Shown here one piece after another: positions 1-6,601 of a stretch of 10,521 nucleotides of DNA. This DNA is from DATAWK01 sp036267255 (lineage in GTDB: Bacteria > Acidobacteriota > Terriglobia > Terriglobales > Acidobacteriaceae): NCBI GenBank assembly GCA_036267255.1, contig DATAWK010000051.1, forward strand, positions 1 through 10,521, in the 5' to 3' direction. Made by a program: the position numbers and the translations under genes. Within the stretch, counting starts at the first letter, position 1; the number at the start of each line of letters is the position of its first letter. The notes below the pieces were generated by a model. That model was given only the letters and a program-made list of their open reading frames with translations, ran no database searches and was not told where the DNA came from.

Positions 1-124
1 ACTGCGATGAACGCCCGGAATGTTCTGCCGCCAATTACATGGAGTTTCGGAAGAGAACCAAATTCTCAAGACATGGCAAATCCATTTGCGCCGACTGTAC
101 ATCACACCGCAATGGAGGAAACAT

Positions 125-625
125 ATGCCGAATCAGTCCACTAGGGAACAAGCAAAGGAAGATCTTCGCGAAGGGAAGTCGCCATCGACGGCCGCCGGCG
201 AGTTTGTGCATGAAGAAATCGAACATGTCCGCGAGGGCAAGCATGGCGCACGTTCTCCGCAGCAGGCGATAGCCATCGGTCTAAGCAAAGCTCGTCGCGC
301 CGGCGTTCCCTTGCCACCGGCACGCAAAGGTAAGGTCAAGGAGAGCACCAGGAAGAGTGCCGAACGAGATTATGAAAAAGGCCACGCAGGCGTTGCTAAA
401 AAGCCGTCGCCGCGTGCCTCGCGGGCACGCGAAAAAGTTCTGGAGCAGGAGCCTCGCAGCTCTGTGAGCCATCGAGCACTCTCTGCCCAAGCGCGAACGG
501 CCGCGCGAAAGCGGACGAGCAGAGATCGCCATGATGCTGCAGTGAAGGCTGTGGAGACGAAGGGCACCAGCGGTCTTCAGCGCGCCGCGAAAAAAGCTGC
601 GCATACGCGGGTCCGTCACGCTTAG
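125..625 (+). CDS. Small basic DUF6496-type protein
   Basis: A 166-residue protein of unknown biochemical function. Residues 1-65 hold a compact conserved block: REGKSPSTAAGEFVHEEIEHVREGKHG at about 15-41, then QAIAIGLSKARRAG at 47-60. This pattern is what I know from proteins annotated as DUF6496. Residues 66-166 are a low-complexity tail rich in Lys, Arg and Ala, and the protein is strongly basic. There is no signal peptide, membrane segment or catalytic motif. ATG 125 is chosen because GGAGG at 114-118 lies 6 bases upstream. The open frame reaches back to ATG 20, but that codon has no ribosome site and its extra residues do not look conserved. The basic tail resembles histone-like or nucleic-acid-binding tails, so DNA or RNA binding is possible but is only inference. 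It stands alone, about 200 bp before the efflux operon. The family call is from memory of its pattern. Confidence 0.75.
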   Translation: MPNQSTREQAKEDLREGKSPSTAAGEFVHEEIEHVREGKHGARSPQQAIAIGLSKARRAGVPLPPARKGKVKESTRKSAERDYEKGHAGVAKKPSPRASRAREKVLEQEPRSSVSHRALSAQARTAARKRTSRDRHDAAVKAVETKGTSGLQRAAKKAAHTRVRHA

Positions 626-627
626 CC

Positions 628-665
628 CCGTTAGCGGACTTTATGTGCCTATGCCGTTAGTCCGC
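628..665. repeat. Inverted repeat with nested direct repeat after the DUF6496 gene
   Basis: GCGGACT at 634-640 and AGTCCGC at 659-665 are perfect inverted arms separated by 18 bases. CCGTTAG also occurs twice in direct orientation, at 628-634 and 654-660, each copy running into one arm. The hairpin starts 3 bases after the stop codon of the DUF6496 gene and could end or stabilise its transcript. It has no T-tract, so it is not a standard intrinsic terminator. Confidence 0.4.
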
Positions 666-672
666 AGCAATG

Positions 673-701
673 TTGACGCAGAAGCAACACCTCGTTAGAT
701 T
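673..701 (+). promoter_or_regulatory. Candidate sigma-70-type promoter for the efflux operon
   Basis: TTGACG at 673-678 matches the -35 consensus at 5 of 6 bases. TAGATT at 696-701 matches the -10 consensus at 4 of 6, and the spacer is exactly 17 bases. Transcription would start near 708, leaving an untranslated leader of roughly 118 bases before the TolC-like GTG start. The leader contains CAAAGT three times (744-749, 750-755, 803-808), which may be chance. The promoter is predicted from sequence only. Confidence 0.45.
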
Positions 702-825
702 TCCGCGTCAGAGAGTCTGTTGTGTCCAAATTCGAAGGTTATGCAAAGTCAAAGTCCTTGTAGTATCGGCGGTTTGAAGAAGTTCTCTTGCCTCTCACCC
801 TGCAAAGTGAATTGGACTACCATTC

Positions 826-2379
826 GTGATCAGGCTGATACACAGACTCCGGGCACGGAGGAGATGGTGGTTCTTCGCCATCTTCGTACTTGTGCTGAGT
901 CAATTTCCTCGCCTCGCGGCTCAGGCTCCTTCTCAAACTGACCAAGGACCATCGCACGCCGCTGTGATGCCCCTCCGACCGAATGGACCGCCTCCAGGTG
1001 TAGTTTCTGTCACGCATCAAGTAACAGAATCGGGCGATGGCTCCGGCTCGTCGAGCACGACATCCATGAGCATCGGCCCTCCGTTGAATGGAAGTGCGGC
1101 AACGGGACCAAATACACAGGGAATCATCGAATTGACTCTCGCAGAAGCGCTCAACCTGGGATTGCGTTCCAATCTTGGCAGCCTGACGCAAGGTGCAGCG
1201 GTAAAAGAAGCGGAAGGAGAAAGGATAATTGCGAGGAGTGCCTTGCTCCCCTCTATCAACGCGGCGATCAGCGAGGAATTCGAACGACTCAATCTGCGGA
1301 CAATGGGCGTTGAATCGCTGAGCTTTCCGACAGCTGTGAAGTTCAATTACTTTGACGCGCGGGCTGCAATGTTGAATCAAGCAGTCGTCGATCTAGTTAA
1401 GGTCGAAAATTTGCATAGCGCCACCCAGGAGTTCAAGGCAACGCTGCAAGCGACTCGTGATACGCGCGATCTAGTGGTTCTTGCCGTGGGAGGCGCATAC
1501 TTAGAGATGAGCGCCACCAATGCGCGGATTGCTGCGGCCAAGGCGCAAGTGGACACCGCTCGCGCGATTGCAGACCAGGCAGAAGATCGTCTCAAAGCTG
1601 GTCTCGCCCCCCGCATCGACGCGACTCGCTCCCGCGTGCAATTGCAGACCCAGGAACAGCACCTTCGGTCCCTCGTGGCCGATCTCGAAACGCAAAAGCT
1701 TCGTCTCGCGCGCATCATCGGACTCTCGCTAGAACAGCGCTATGATCTAGCCGACATCTATGTTTATTCACCCCTCGCTGGTATTACGGAGGATGAGGCA
1801 TCACGCCGAGCCTCGGCCGGCCGTAGCGACCTCCAAGCCGCGGAATCGCAGGTACGTGCCGCAAAGGCGTCGCTGAAGGCAGCGCGTGCTGAGCGGCTGC
1901 CAGCGCTGTCGATTACGGCGGACTTTGGAGTTGCGGGAAGGACTCCCAACAATCAGTCTACGGGAGTTTATACCGTCTACGGCACTCTAACCGTTCCAAT
2001 CTATGAAGGCGGACGCATCCGCGGCGACATCGAGCAAGCAGACGCGGTGCTCAAGGAGCGCCAGGCCGCATATGCAAATCTGCAGGGGCAGGTGGAACAG
2101 GATGTGCGTCAGTCGTTCATCGACCTGAATGAGGCAGCGGACCAGGTCCAGGTGGCGAAGAGCAATGTAGACCTTGCGCAAGATACATTGTCGCAATCCC
2201 GCGATCGATTTACTGCCGGCGTGACCGACACAGTTGAAGTAGTGCAGGCAGAGCAGGCCGTAGCAGAAGCCAATGACGATTACATTACAGCCGTCTTCGA
2301 ACACAACCTGGCAAAGGTGGAGCTTGCACATGCAATGGGTAATGCAGAACAGTTTCTACCGGAGTTTTTGAGGAAGTAG
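826..2379 (+). CDS. TolC-family outer-membrane efflux protein
   Basis: A 517-residue outer-membrane channel, first gene of a tripartite efflux operon. It should form the exit duct across the outer membrane and periplasm for substrates delivered by the downstream fusion protein and antiporter. Residues 1-34 form a signal peptide: basic HRLRARRR, hydrophobic WWFFAIFVLVL, then AAQA as the likely cleavage region. No lipobox cysteine is present, unlike OprM-type channels. A Pro/Gly/Ser/Thr-rich stretch at about 35-98 precedes the first outer-membrane-efflux repeat, which begins with the typical LTLAEALNLGLRSN at 103-116. The second repeat begins near the run DEASRRASAGRSDLQAAESQ and includes LTVPIYEGGRIRGDI. 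Both repeats are rich in Ala/Gln/Glu heptads typical of the TolC helical barrel. The start is GTG 826, the only sensible choice because an in-frame stop lies at 808-810; no clear ribosome site precedes it. The stop is 2 bases before the next gene. Confidence 0.93.
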   Translation: MIRLIHRLRARRRWWFFAIFVLVLSQFPRLAAQAPSQTDQGPSHAAVMPLRPNGPPPGVVSVTHQVTESGDGSGSSSTTSMSIGPPLNGSAATGPNTQGIIELTLAEALNLGLRSNLGSLTQGAAVKEAEGERIIARSALLPSINAAISEEFERLNLRTMGVESLSFPTAVKFNYFDARAAMLNQAVVDLVKVENLHSATQEFKATLQATRDTRDLVVLAVGGAYLEMSATNARIAAAKAQVDTARAIADQAEDRLKAGLAPRIDATRSRVQLQTQEQHLRSLVADLETQKLRLARIIGLSLEQRYDLADIYVYSPLAGITEDEASRRASAGRSDLQAAESQVRAAKASLKAARAERLPALSITADFGVAGRTPNNQSTGVYTVYGTLTVPIYEGGRIRGDIEQADAVLKERQAAYANLQGQVEQDVRQSFIDLNEAADQVQVAKSNVDLAQDTLSQSRDRFTAGVTDTVEVVQAEQAVAEANDDYITAVFEHNLAKVELAHAMGNAEQFLPEFLRK

Positions 2380-2381
2380 AC

Positions 2382-3806
2382 ATGGACGAGTCAACACCTA
2401 TTGAATCAACCCATCCTCACGAATCCGGAGTGGATCTTGCTTTGCGCATGCTGTATGACGAACAGAAGCGCCTTCGCGCACAGATCGATGAACTACGGAA
2501 TAAGCAGGAACCGGCTGAGGGAAGAGATGACAGCGAAGGCAAAAAGAACAAGGAAGAAGGACAGAATGAGGAGAAGAAAGACGACAAGAAGCAGGAAGAA
2601 AAGAAACCACCGCTTCGAGATCGAATTCGGACATGGACCCACCAACACCCGGTGGGGACCATCGCCATCATTGTTGGAATGATAATTCTTCTCATTGCTG
2701 CCATATTATTGTGGCGCTATATCGAGAGCTACGAGAATACCGATGACGCATTTGTGGATGGTCATACAGATCCGATTAGTCCGCGCATCAGCGGGTTTGT
2801 TAAGGCGGTATACGTCGAAAATACCTACCGTGTGAAGAAAGGCCAATTGCTGCTCACACTCGACCCAAAAGACTATTTGATGACGAAGGAACAGGCTGTG
2901 GCCGGACTGGTTCAGGCAGAAGCCGGCGTGCGTGCGCAGACGCCTAATGTGCCGATCACCTCCACCTCGCAATCGACCATGGTGCAAAATGCAGAACTGG
3001 GCGTAGAGAGCGCGTCTGCCAGCTTTACTGCCGCTCAGGAGAAATACCGCTCAGCCGTTGCGGATCTGCATCAGTCCGAGGCAAGCGAAGCCAACGCAGC
3101 TCGCGAAGAACAACGTTACAGACTATTGGTTGTGAAAGAGGAGGTCTCGCGTGAGCAGTACGATCAACGCGAGACCGAAAAAAAGACTCAGCAGGAGCTC
3201 GTAGCATCGCGACGTGAAACTGCCGATGCTGCTGCTAAAGGTGTGACGCAAGCAGAGGCCGCTCTTCATCAAGCGCAACAGCAGGCGGACGAGGCAAGGC
3301 GTAACATGCCGCGCCAGATGGAGATTCAGAACCAGATGTTAGCAATGAAGAGAGCCAATGAAATGTCAGCAAAGGCACGAGCCGATCAAGCCGATCTTAA
3401 TTTTGGATACACGCAAATTTATGCACCGGCAGATGGAATTATCGGAGACAAATCCGTGCAAGTCGGAATGCAGGTTCAACCGGGGCAGGAGTTATTCGCG
3501 CTGACGGAGAGCAACGACATATGGGTTACTGCCAACTTCAAGGAAACACAAATCGAGCGTATGCGCGCCGGCGAGCCAGTGACGATTCACGTGGACGCGC
3601 TCTCGCAGGATTTTGATGGATACGTCGAAGCGCTTCCCGGCGCAAGCGGAGCCGTGTACAGTTTGCTGCCCCCCGAAAATGCCACCGGCAACTATGTGAA
3701 AGTGGTGCAGCGCTTGCCAGTGCGTATTCGCTTCCGAAATGGACAGCGCGGAGTGGAACGCCTAGCGCCTGGTATGTCGGTTGAACCAAAGGTGTGGCTC
3801 AAGTAA
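2382..3806 (+). CDS. EmrA/HlyD-type membrane fusion protein of efflux pump
   Basis: A 474-residue periplasmic adaptor linking an inner-membrane transporter to the TolC-like channel. Residues 1-80 are cytoplasmic: a short helix-forming region (DLALRMLYDEQKRLRAQIDE), then a charged Glu/Lys-rich low-complexity stretch at about 43-78. One membrane anchor lies at about 91-112. The classic family signature follows: ENTDDAFVDGHTDPISPRISG at 118-138, then the first half of the biotinyl-lipoyl-like domain (VKKGQLLLTLDPKDY, 151-165), a long Ala/Gln/Glu coiled-coil hairpin, the second lipoyl half (IYAPADGIIGDKSVQVG), and a beta-barrel region (DIWVTANFKETQIERMRAGEPVTI). It is longer than typical EmrA (about 390 residues), mainly because of the N-terminal extension. 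ATG 2382 has AGGAAG at 2371-2376 and follows the upstream stop by 2 bases, so translation is probably coupled. It is followed by the DHA2 antiporter, which fits an EmrA role. Confidence 0.94.
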   Translation: MDESTPIESTHPHESGVDLALRMLYDEQKRLRAQIDELRNKQEPAEGRDDSEGKKNKEEGQNEEKKDDKKQEEKKPPLRDRIRTWTHQHPVGTIAIIVGMIILLIAAILLWRYIESYENTDDAFVDGHTDPISPRISGFVKAVYVENTYRVKKGQLLLTLDPKDYLMTKEQAVAGLVQAEAGVRAQTPNVPITSTSQSTMVQNAELGVESASASFTAAQEKYRSAVADLHQSEASEANAAREEQRYRLLVVKEEVSREQYDQRETEKKTQQELVASRRETADAAAKGVTQAEAALHQAQQQADEARRNMPRQMEIQNQMLAMKRANEMSAKARADQADLNFGYTQIYAPADGIIGDKSVQVGMQVQPGQELFALTESNDIWVTANFKETQIERMRAGEPVTIHVDALSQDFDGYVEALPGASGAVYSLLPPENATGNYVKVVQRLPVRIRFRNGQRGVERLAPGMSVEPKVWLK

Positions 3807-3822
3807 ACGATCCATTGATCCC

Positions 3823-3826
3823 GGAG
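3823..3826 (+). promoter_or_regulatory. Ribosome binding site that fixes the start of the DHA2 transporter
   Basis: GGAG at 3823-3826 lies 8 bases before ATG 3835. The same reading frame is open back to TTG 3781, which would overlap the end of the fusion-protein gene by 26 bases and add 18 non-membrane residues. The ribosome site and the ATG favour 3835. Confidence 0.6.
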
Positions 3827-3834
3827 ACGGTACT

Positions 3835-5391
3835 ATGCCCGGACCAAGCGGCAACTGGAAGCCTTCCCATAGCCCATGGCTCATTGCCGTTTCGGTTATG
3901 ATCGCTACGTTCATGGAAGTGATGGACACGAGCATTGCCAGTGTGGCAGTGCCGTATATAGCGGGCAGTACGGCGTCAACCAATGACGAGGCTGAATGGG
4001 TGCTGACCGTTTATCTCGTTGCGAACGCCGTCTTCCTGCCGGCTAGCACCTGGTTTTCAGAGCGATTTGGGCGGAAGCGATTCTTTATGTTTTCGATCCT
4101 GATCTTTACCATTGCTTCGTTTGGTTGTGGCATCGCTCCGTCGCTCGGGTTCATACTCCTGGCGCGATGTGTCCAGGGAGCTGGGGGTGGAGCACTGCAA
4201 CCTCTGGCGCAGTCAATCCTCATTGAAAGCTTCCCGCCCGAAAAGCAGGGGCAGGCTCTCGGGCTCTACGCACTTGGCGTCGTCCTTGCACCGGTCATCG
4301 GTCCGGCATTCGGCGGCTTTTTGACAGACGCGATCTCGTGGCGATGGGCTTTCTACATCAACATTCCGATTGGACTCCTGGCAATTCTCCTTCAAGGCAA
4401 ATTTCTGGAGGATCCACCCTATATCCAAAATGCAAAACCCGGAAAGCTGGACGGAATTGGGCTGGGACTGTTAAGCCTCTGGATTGTGTGCCTGCAATAT
4501 GTCCTCGATCGCGGCCAGGAGGACGATTGGTTTGGAAATGCCGGAATTCGATGGGCGGCAGTGGTAATGGTTCTCGGACTGATCGCATTTCTCATAAGAG
4601 AGCTAACACACAACAAACCGATGATTGATCTGCGCGCTCTCTCAAATAGAAATCTGGCCTTGGGATGTGTGTTGATCTTCCTGTTAGGCGCAGTGATCTA
4701 CTCACTCACTGCCGTATTACCTGTGTTCTATCAGACGCTTATGGGTTACGATGCGACGGCCGCTGGTCTAGCTGTAAGTCCGCGCGGGCTTGGATCAATC
4801 GCCGCGTCGATTTTTGTAGGTGTCTTAGTAGCAAAACTTGATCCACGAAAAATTGTCGCAACAGGATTTGCATTCCTCACTTTTTCGACAATGTGGATAA
4901 GCTTCCTCACGTTGGATATCTCCCCGACGACACTATTCTGGCCCATCACACTCGGTGGTCTGGGCATGAGCATGGTCTTCATCCCGCTTTCCAAGGTGGC
5001 TCTGGGGACGGTTTCCCAAACTGAGGTTGGGAACGCCAGCGGCATTTTCAATTTTCTTCGGAATGTGGGTGGTAGTGTAGGCATTTCCGCGGCGAATACG
5101 ATCGCCCAACGTCATTTGCAGACGCACCGAAGCGAGAATGCGCATTGGCTTTCGGGATCGAACTGGATCTTGCAGCGGCAGCTCCATGAACTTATGGTCC
5201 GGATGGAGATGCATACGGGCCCTCGTCGCGCTTTGCTGCGTGCATTCTCGATTACCAATGACAGCCTGAACCATCAGGCTCAGTTGTGGGCTTATGTTGA
5301 CGACTTTCGCTACATTGCCCTTCTCTGCGCAATCTGTATACCGTCTGCGTTCCTTCTGAAGCGGGCCTCAAAGAGCGGCGGGGCAGCGTGA
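3835..5391 (+). CDS. DHA2-family (EmrB/QacA) MFS drug:H+ antiporter
   Basis: A 518-residue inner-membrane transporter of the major facilitator superfamily, drug:H+ antiporter family 2, with about 14 predicted membrane helices. It should use the proton gradient to move hydrophobic toxic compounds into the fusion-protein/TolC conduit encoded just upstream. Family motifs are clear: MDTSIASVAVPYIAGS at 30-45 (motif D1, with Asp31 in helix 1), WFSERFGRKRFF at 73-84 (motif A, loop 2-3), ALGVVLAPVIGPAFGGFL at 146-163 (motif C, antiporter helix 5) and WRWAFYINIPIG at 169-180, highly typical of EmrB-like proteins. Length fits the family. It is the last gene of the operon, 28 bp after the fusion protein. 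Substrate cannot be read from sequence. No regulator gene of TetR or MarR type adjoins it within the window. Confidence 0.94.
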   Translation: MPGPSGNWKPSHSPWLIAVSVMIATFMEVMDTSIASVAVPYIAGSTASTNDEAEWVLTVYLVANAVFLPASTWFSERFGRKRFFMFSILIFTIASFGCGIAPSLGFILLARCVQGAGGGALQPLAQSILIESFPPEKQGQALGLYALGVVLAPVIGPAFGGFLTDAISWRWAFYINIPIGLLAILLQGKFLEDPPYIQNAKPGKLDGIGLGLLSLWIVCLQYVLDRGQEDDWFGNAGIRWAAVVMVLGLIAFLIRELTHNKPMIDLRALSNRNLALGCVLIFLLGAVIYSLTAVLPVFYQTLMGYDATAAGLAVSPRGLGSIAASIFVGVLVAKLDPRKIVATGFAFLTFSTMWISFLTLDISPTTLFWPITLGGLGMSMVFIPLSKVALGTVSQTEVGNASGIFNFLRNVGGSVGISAANTIAQRHLQTHRSENAHWLSGSNWILQRQLHELMVRMEMHTGPRRALLRAFSITNDSLNHQAQLWAYVDDFRYIALLCAICIPSAFLLKRASKSGGAA

Positions 5392-5518
5392 AGCGACTGT
5401 ATGCATGAAGTTTCATTGTCCGCTACCGTGTGAAAGAGCCGCGATGGACGACACCCTAAGGTATTCGCTTGCACAGACAACCAAGGTACGCGATTCTGCG
5501 TCCTACGCCCCATGCGAG

Positions 5519-5537
5519 AGACCCTATGACTGGGTCT
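5519..5537. repeat. Short hairpin after the efflux operon
   Basis: AGACCC (5519-5524) and GGGTCT (5532-5537) can pair as a 6-bp stem with a 7-base loop. It lies about 130 bp after the antiporter stop. There is no T-tract on either strand, so it could at most be a weak or factor-dependent end of the efflux transcript, or it may be chance. Confidence 0.3.
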
Positions 5538-5550
5538 GGAAAAGTGCGTA

Positions 5551-5584
5551 TATCGCGATGCGGAGTATCGCAAAATTTGCGATA
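5551..5584. promoter_or_regulatory. Candidate operator: 19-bp perfect palindrome plus half-site, upstream of udgX
   Basis: TATCGCAAAATTTGCGATA at 5566-5584 is a perfect inverted repeat with 9-base arms around a single central A. A further TATCGC stands at 5551-5556 in direct orientation, inside the smaller palindrome ATCGCGAT (5552-5559). The centres of the two palindromes are about 19.5 bp apart. The site ends 49 bases before the udgX start codon. Its size and symmetry are typical of a binding site for a dimeric helix-turn-helix repressor or activator. GATAAA at 5581-5586 overlaps the right arm and resembles a -10 element, but no matching -35 element is evident. I do not recognise the motif as a known LexA, Fur or other box. 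The regulator is not encoded here. Confidence 0.5.
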
Positions 5585-5633
5585 AAACGCTTGACCGATC
5601 TCCGTACAAGGTTGGGAGGAATTCCGGATTGGC

Positions 5634-6290
5634 ATGACAGAGAGGTTACACAACAGCGCATCCGCGTTCATTCCTGAAGAACGAGACTTGCCGGTTCTCA
5701 GGATGGCGGTTCAGAAGTGCCATGGTTGCGATCTGTTTCGAAACGCCACTCAAGCGGTCTTTGGCGAACTGGAATCCGGCAACGATGCTAAAAAGCCCAA
5801 AGTATCGATCATGATGATCGGCGAGCAGCCCGGCGACCAGGAAGATCGACAGGGAAGGCCATTTGTTGGTCCGGCTGGAAAACTGCTGGATCGTTGCTTG
5901 AAAGAAGCAGAGATTGACAGGCGCCTCGTCTATGTCACGAATATAGTGAAGCACTTTCGGTGGGAATCCCGCGGCAAGATACGCCTCCATAAGAAGCCAA
6001 GTGTGAAACAGATTCATGCCTGCAGGCCGTGGTTGGATGCGGAGATGGATGCAGTTCGTCCGGATTTGATTGTTTGTCTCGGTGCAGTTGCTGCACAATC
6101 TCTTCTCGGTTCAAAATTCAGGATCACCCAGTCACATGGGGCCATCCAGGCAATTCCCGGCCTGCCACCTGTCCTCGCGACCTTGCATCCATCGGCGATC
6201 CTCCGTGCCCCTTCGGACGAAGATCGGGAGCATGACACCAGAATCCTCGTGGATGATCTTCGGCACGCAATCGAATATCTCGAAAATTGA
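5634..6290 (+). CDS. udgX: UdgX-type uracil-DNA glycosylase (family 4/5-related, Fe-S)
   Basis: A 218-residue protein of the uracil-DNA glycosylase superfamily. It should remove uracil from DNA; UdgX proteins are known to become covalently linked to the resulting abasic site through a histidine in a signature loop. The sequence shows GEQPGDQED at 63-71 (motif 1, UdgX form), RPFVGPAGKLLD at 75-86, the loop KIRLHKKPS at 115-123 containing His119, and HPS at 185-187 (motif 2 region). The loop corresponds to KRRIH in mycobacterial UdgX, so two of its five residues differ, but the crosslinking His is kept. Fe-S ligands are probably Cys29, Cys32 and Cys130. The place of the fourth family-4 cysteine is His107 (NIVKHF), as in UdgX. 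ATG 5634 is the start; GGGAGGA at 5614-5620 is a strong ribosome site, 13 bases away, which is rather long. It is a single-gene unit preceded by a striking palindrome. Confidence 0.9.
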   Translation: MTERLHNSASAFIPEERDLPVLRMAVQKCHGCDLFRNATQAVFGELESGNDAKKPKVSIMMIGEQPGDQEDRQGRPFVGPAGKLLDRCLKEAEIDRRLVYVTNIVKHFRWESRGKIRLHKKPSVKQIHACRPWLDAEMDAVRPDLIVCLGAVAAQSLLGSKFRITQSHGAIQAIPGLPPVLATLHPSAILRAPSDEDREHDTRILVDDLRHAIEYLEN

Positions 6291-6601
6291 ATACGAATCC
6301 AATGATCTTGAAATCGAATTGCAAACCGGCGCGTGAGACCGTGCCCAGAGCACTATTCACTCCGACAGAATCGCCGCGATCCGGCTTTCATGTTGAAATT
6401 CTGCTTTCTGCAAATTTCTGGTGATGCGATCCAAGTCAGAACTGCGAAGAGCCAGTTATCAAAACATCCTATCGACAATTCCGCATCATACTCGTCACGT
6501 GAACGCGCTATTCGGTCGAAGCCTGATGCGCAATGAAGGTCAAATGCGGCCATCGGAATTCAGAATTTGAGTGCGTCAAATCTTTTTCGGAGTCATTACA
6601 C
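6291..6601. other. 311-bp intergenic region between udgX and the SDR gene
   Basis: No convincing gene is visible on either strand. The short open frames here (for example a 67-codon frame at 6333-6536) lack ribosome sites and recognisable protein patterns. The region contains an 8-bp palindrome TCACGTGA at 6495-6502 and a small hairpin at 6565-6581 just before the SDR ribosome site. It is long enough to hold the promoter of the SDR-SRPBCC-ADH operon, but no good -35/-10 pair was found. Confidence 0.5.
6565..6587 (+). promoter_or_regulatory. AT-rich hairpin with T-run in front of the SDR gene
   Basis: ATTTGA (6565-6570) and TCAAAT (6576-6581) are perfect arms around GTGCG, followed by TTTTT at 6583-6587. 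The shape resembles a weak intrinsic terminator or a dimer operator. It sits immediately before the GGAG ribosome site (6589-6592) of the SDR gene, so it could work as an attenuator-like element or protein-binding site. The stem is short and AT-rich and would be weak as RNA. Confidence 0.3.

Noticed and set aside
744..808. Three copies of CAAAGT in the leader of the efflux operon
   Set aside because: The repeat unit is only six bases, spacing is irregular and the copies show no symmetry, so chance is likely.
3781..3834. Upstream TTG start for the DHA2 transporter
   Set aside because: It would add 18 residues unlike the family N-terminus and overlap the fusion-protein gene, while ATG 3835 has a ribosome site 8 bases away.
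5519..5537. Intrinsic terminator for the efflux operon
   Set aside because: The stem of 6 bp lacks a T-tract on either strand, so it is kept only as a low-confidence hairpin, not a terminator.
5405..5677. 90-codon + strand open frame between the antiporter and udgX
   Set aside because: It has no ribosome site or recognisable protein pattern, runs across the palindrome and overlaps the first 44 bases of udgX. It is better explained as noncoding.
6495..6502. 8-bp palindrome TCACGTGA
   Set aside because: It is short, isolated and unsupported by a second copy or a nearby promoter.
6333..6536. 67-codon + strand open frame in the gap before the SDR gene
   Set aside because: It has no ribosome site, an unstructured composition and a similar-sized open frame on the opposite strand. 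Nothing supports a real small gene.
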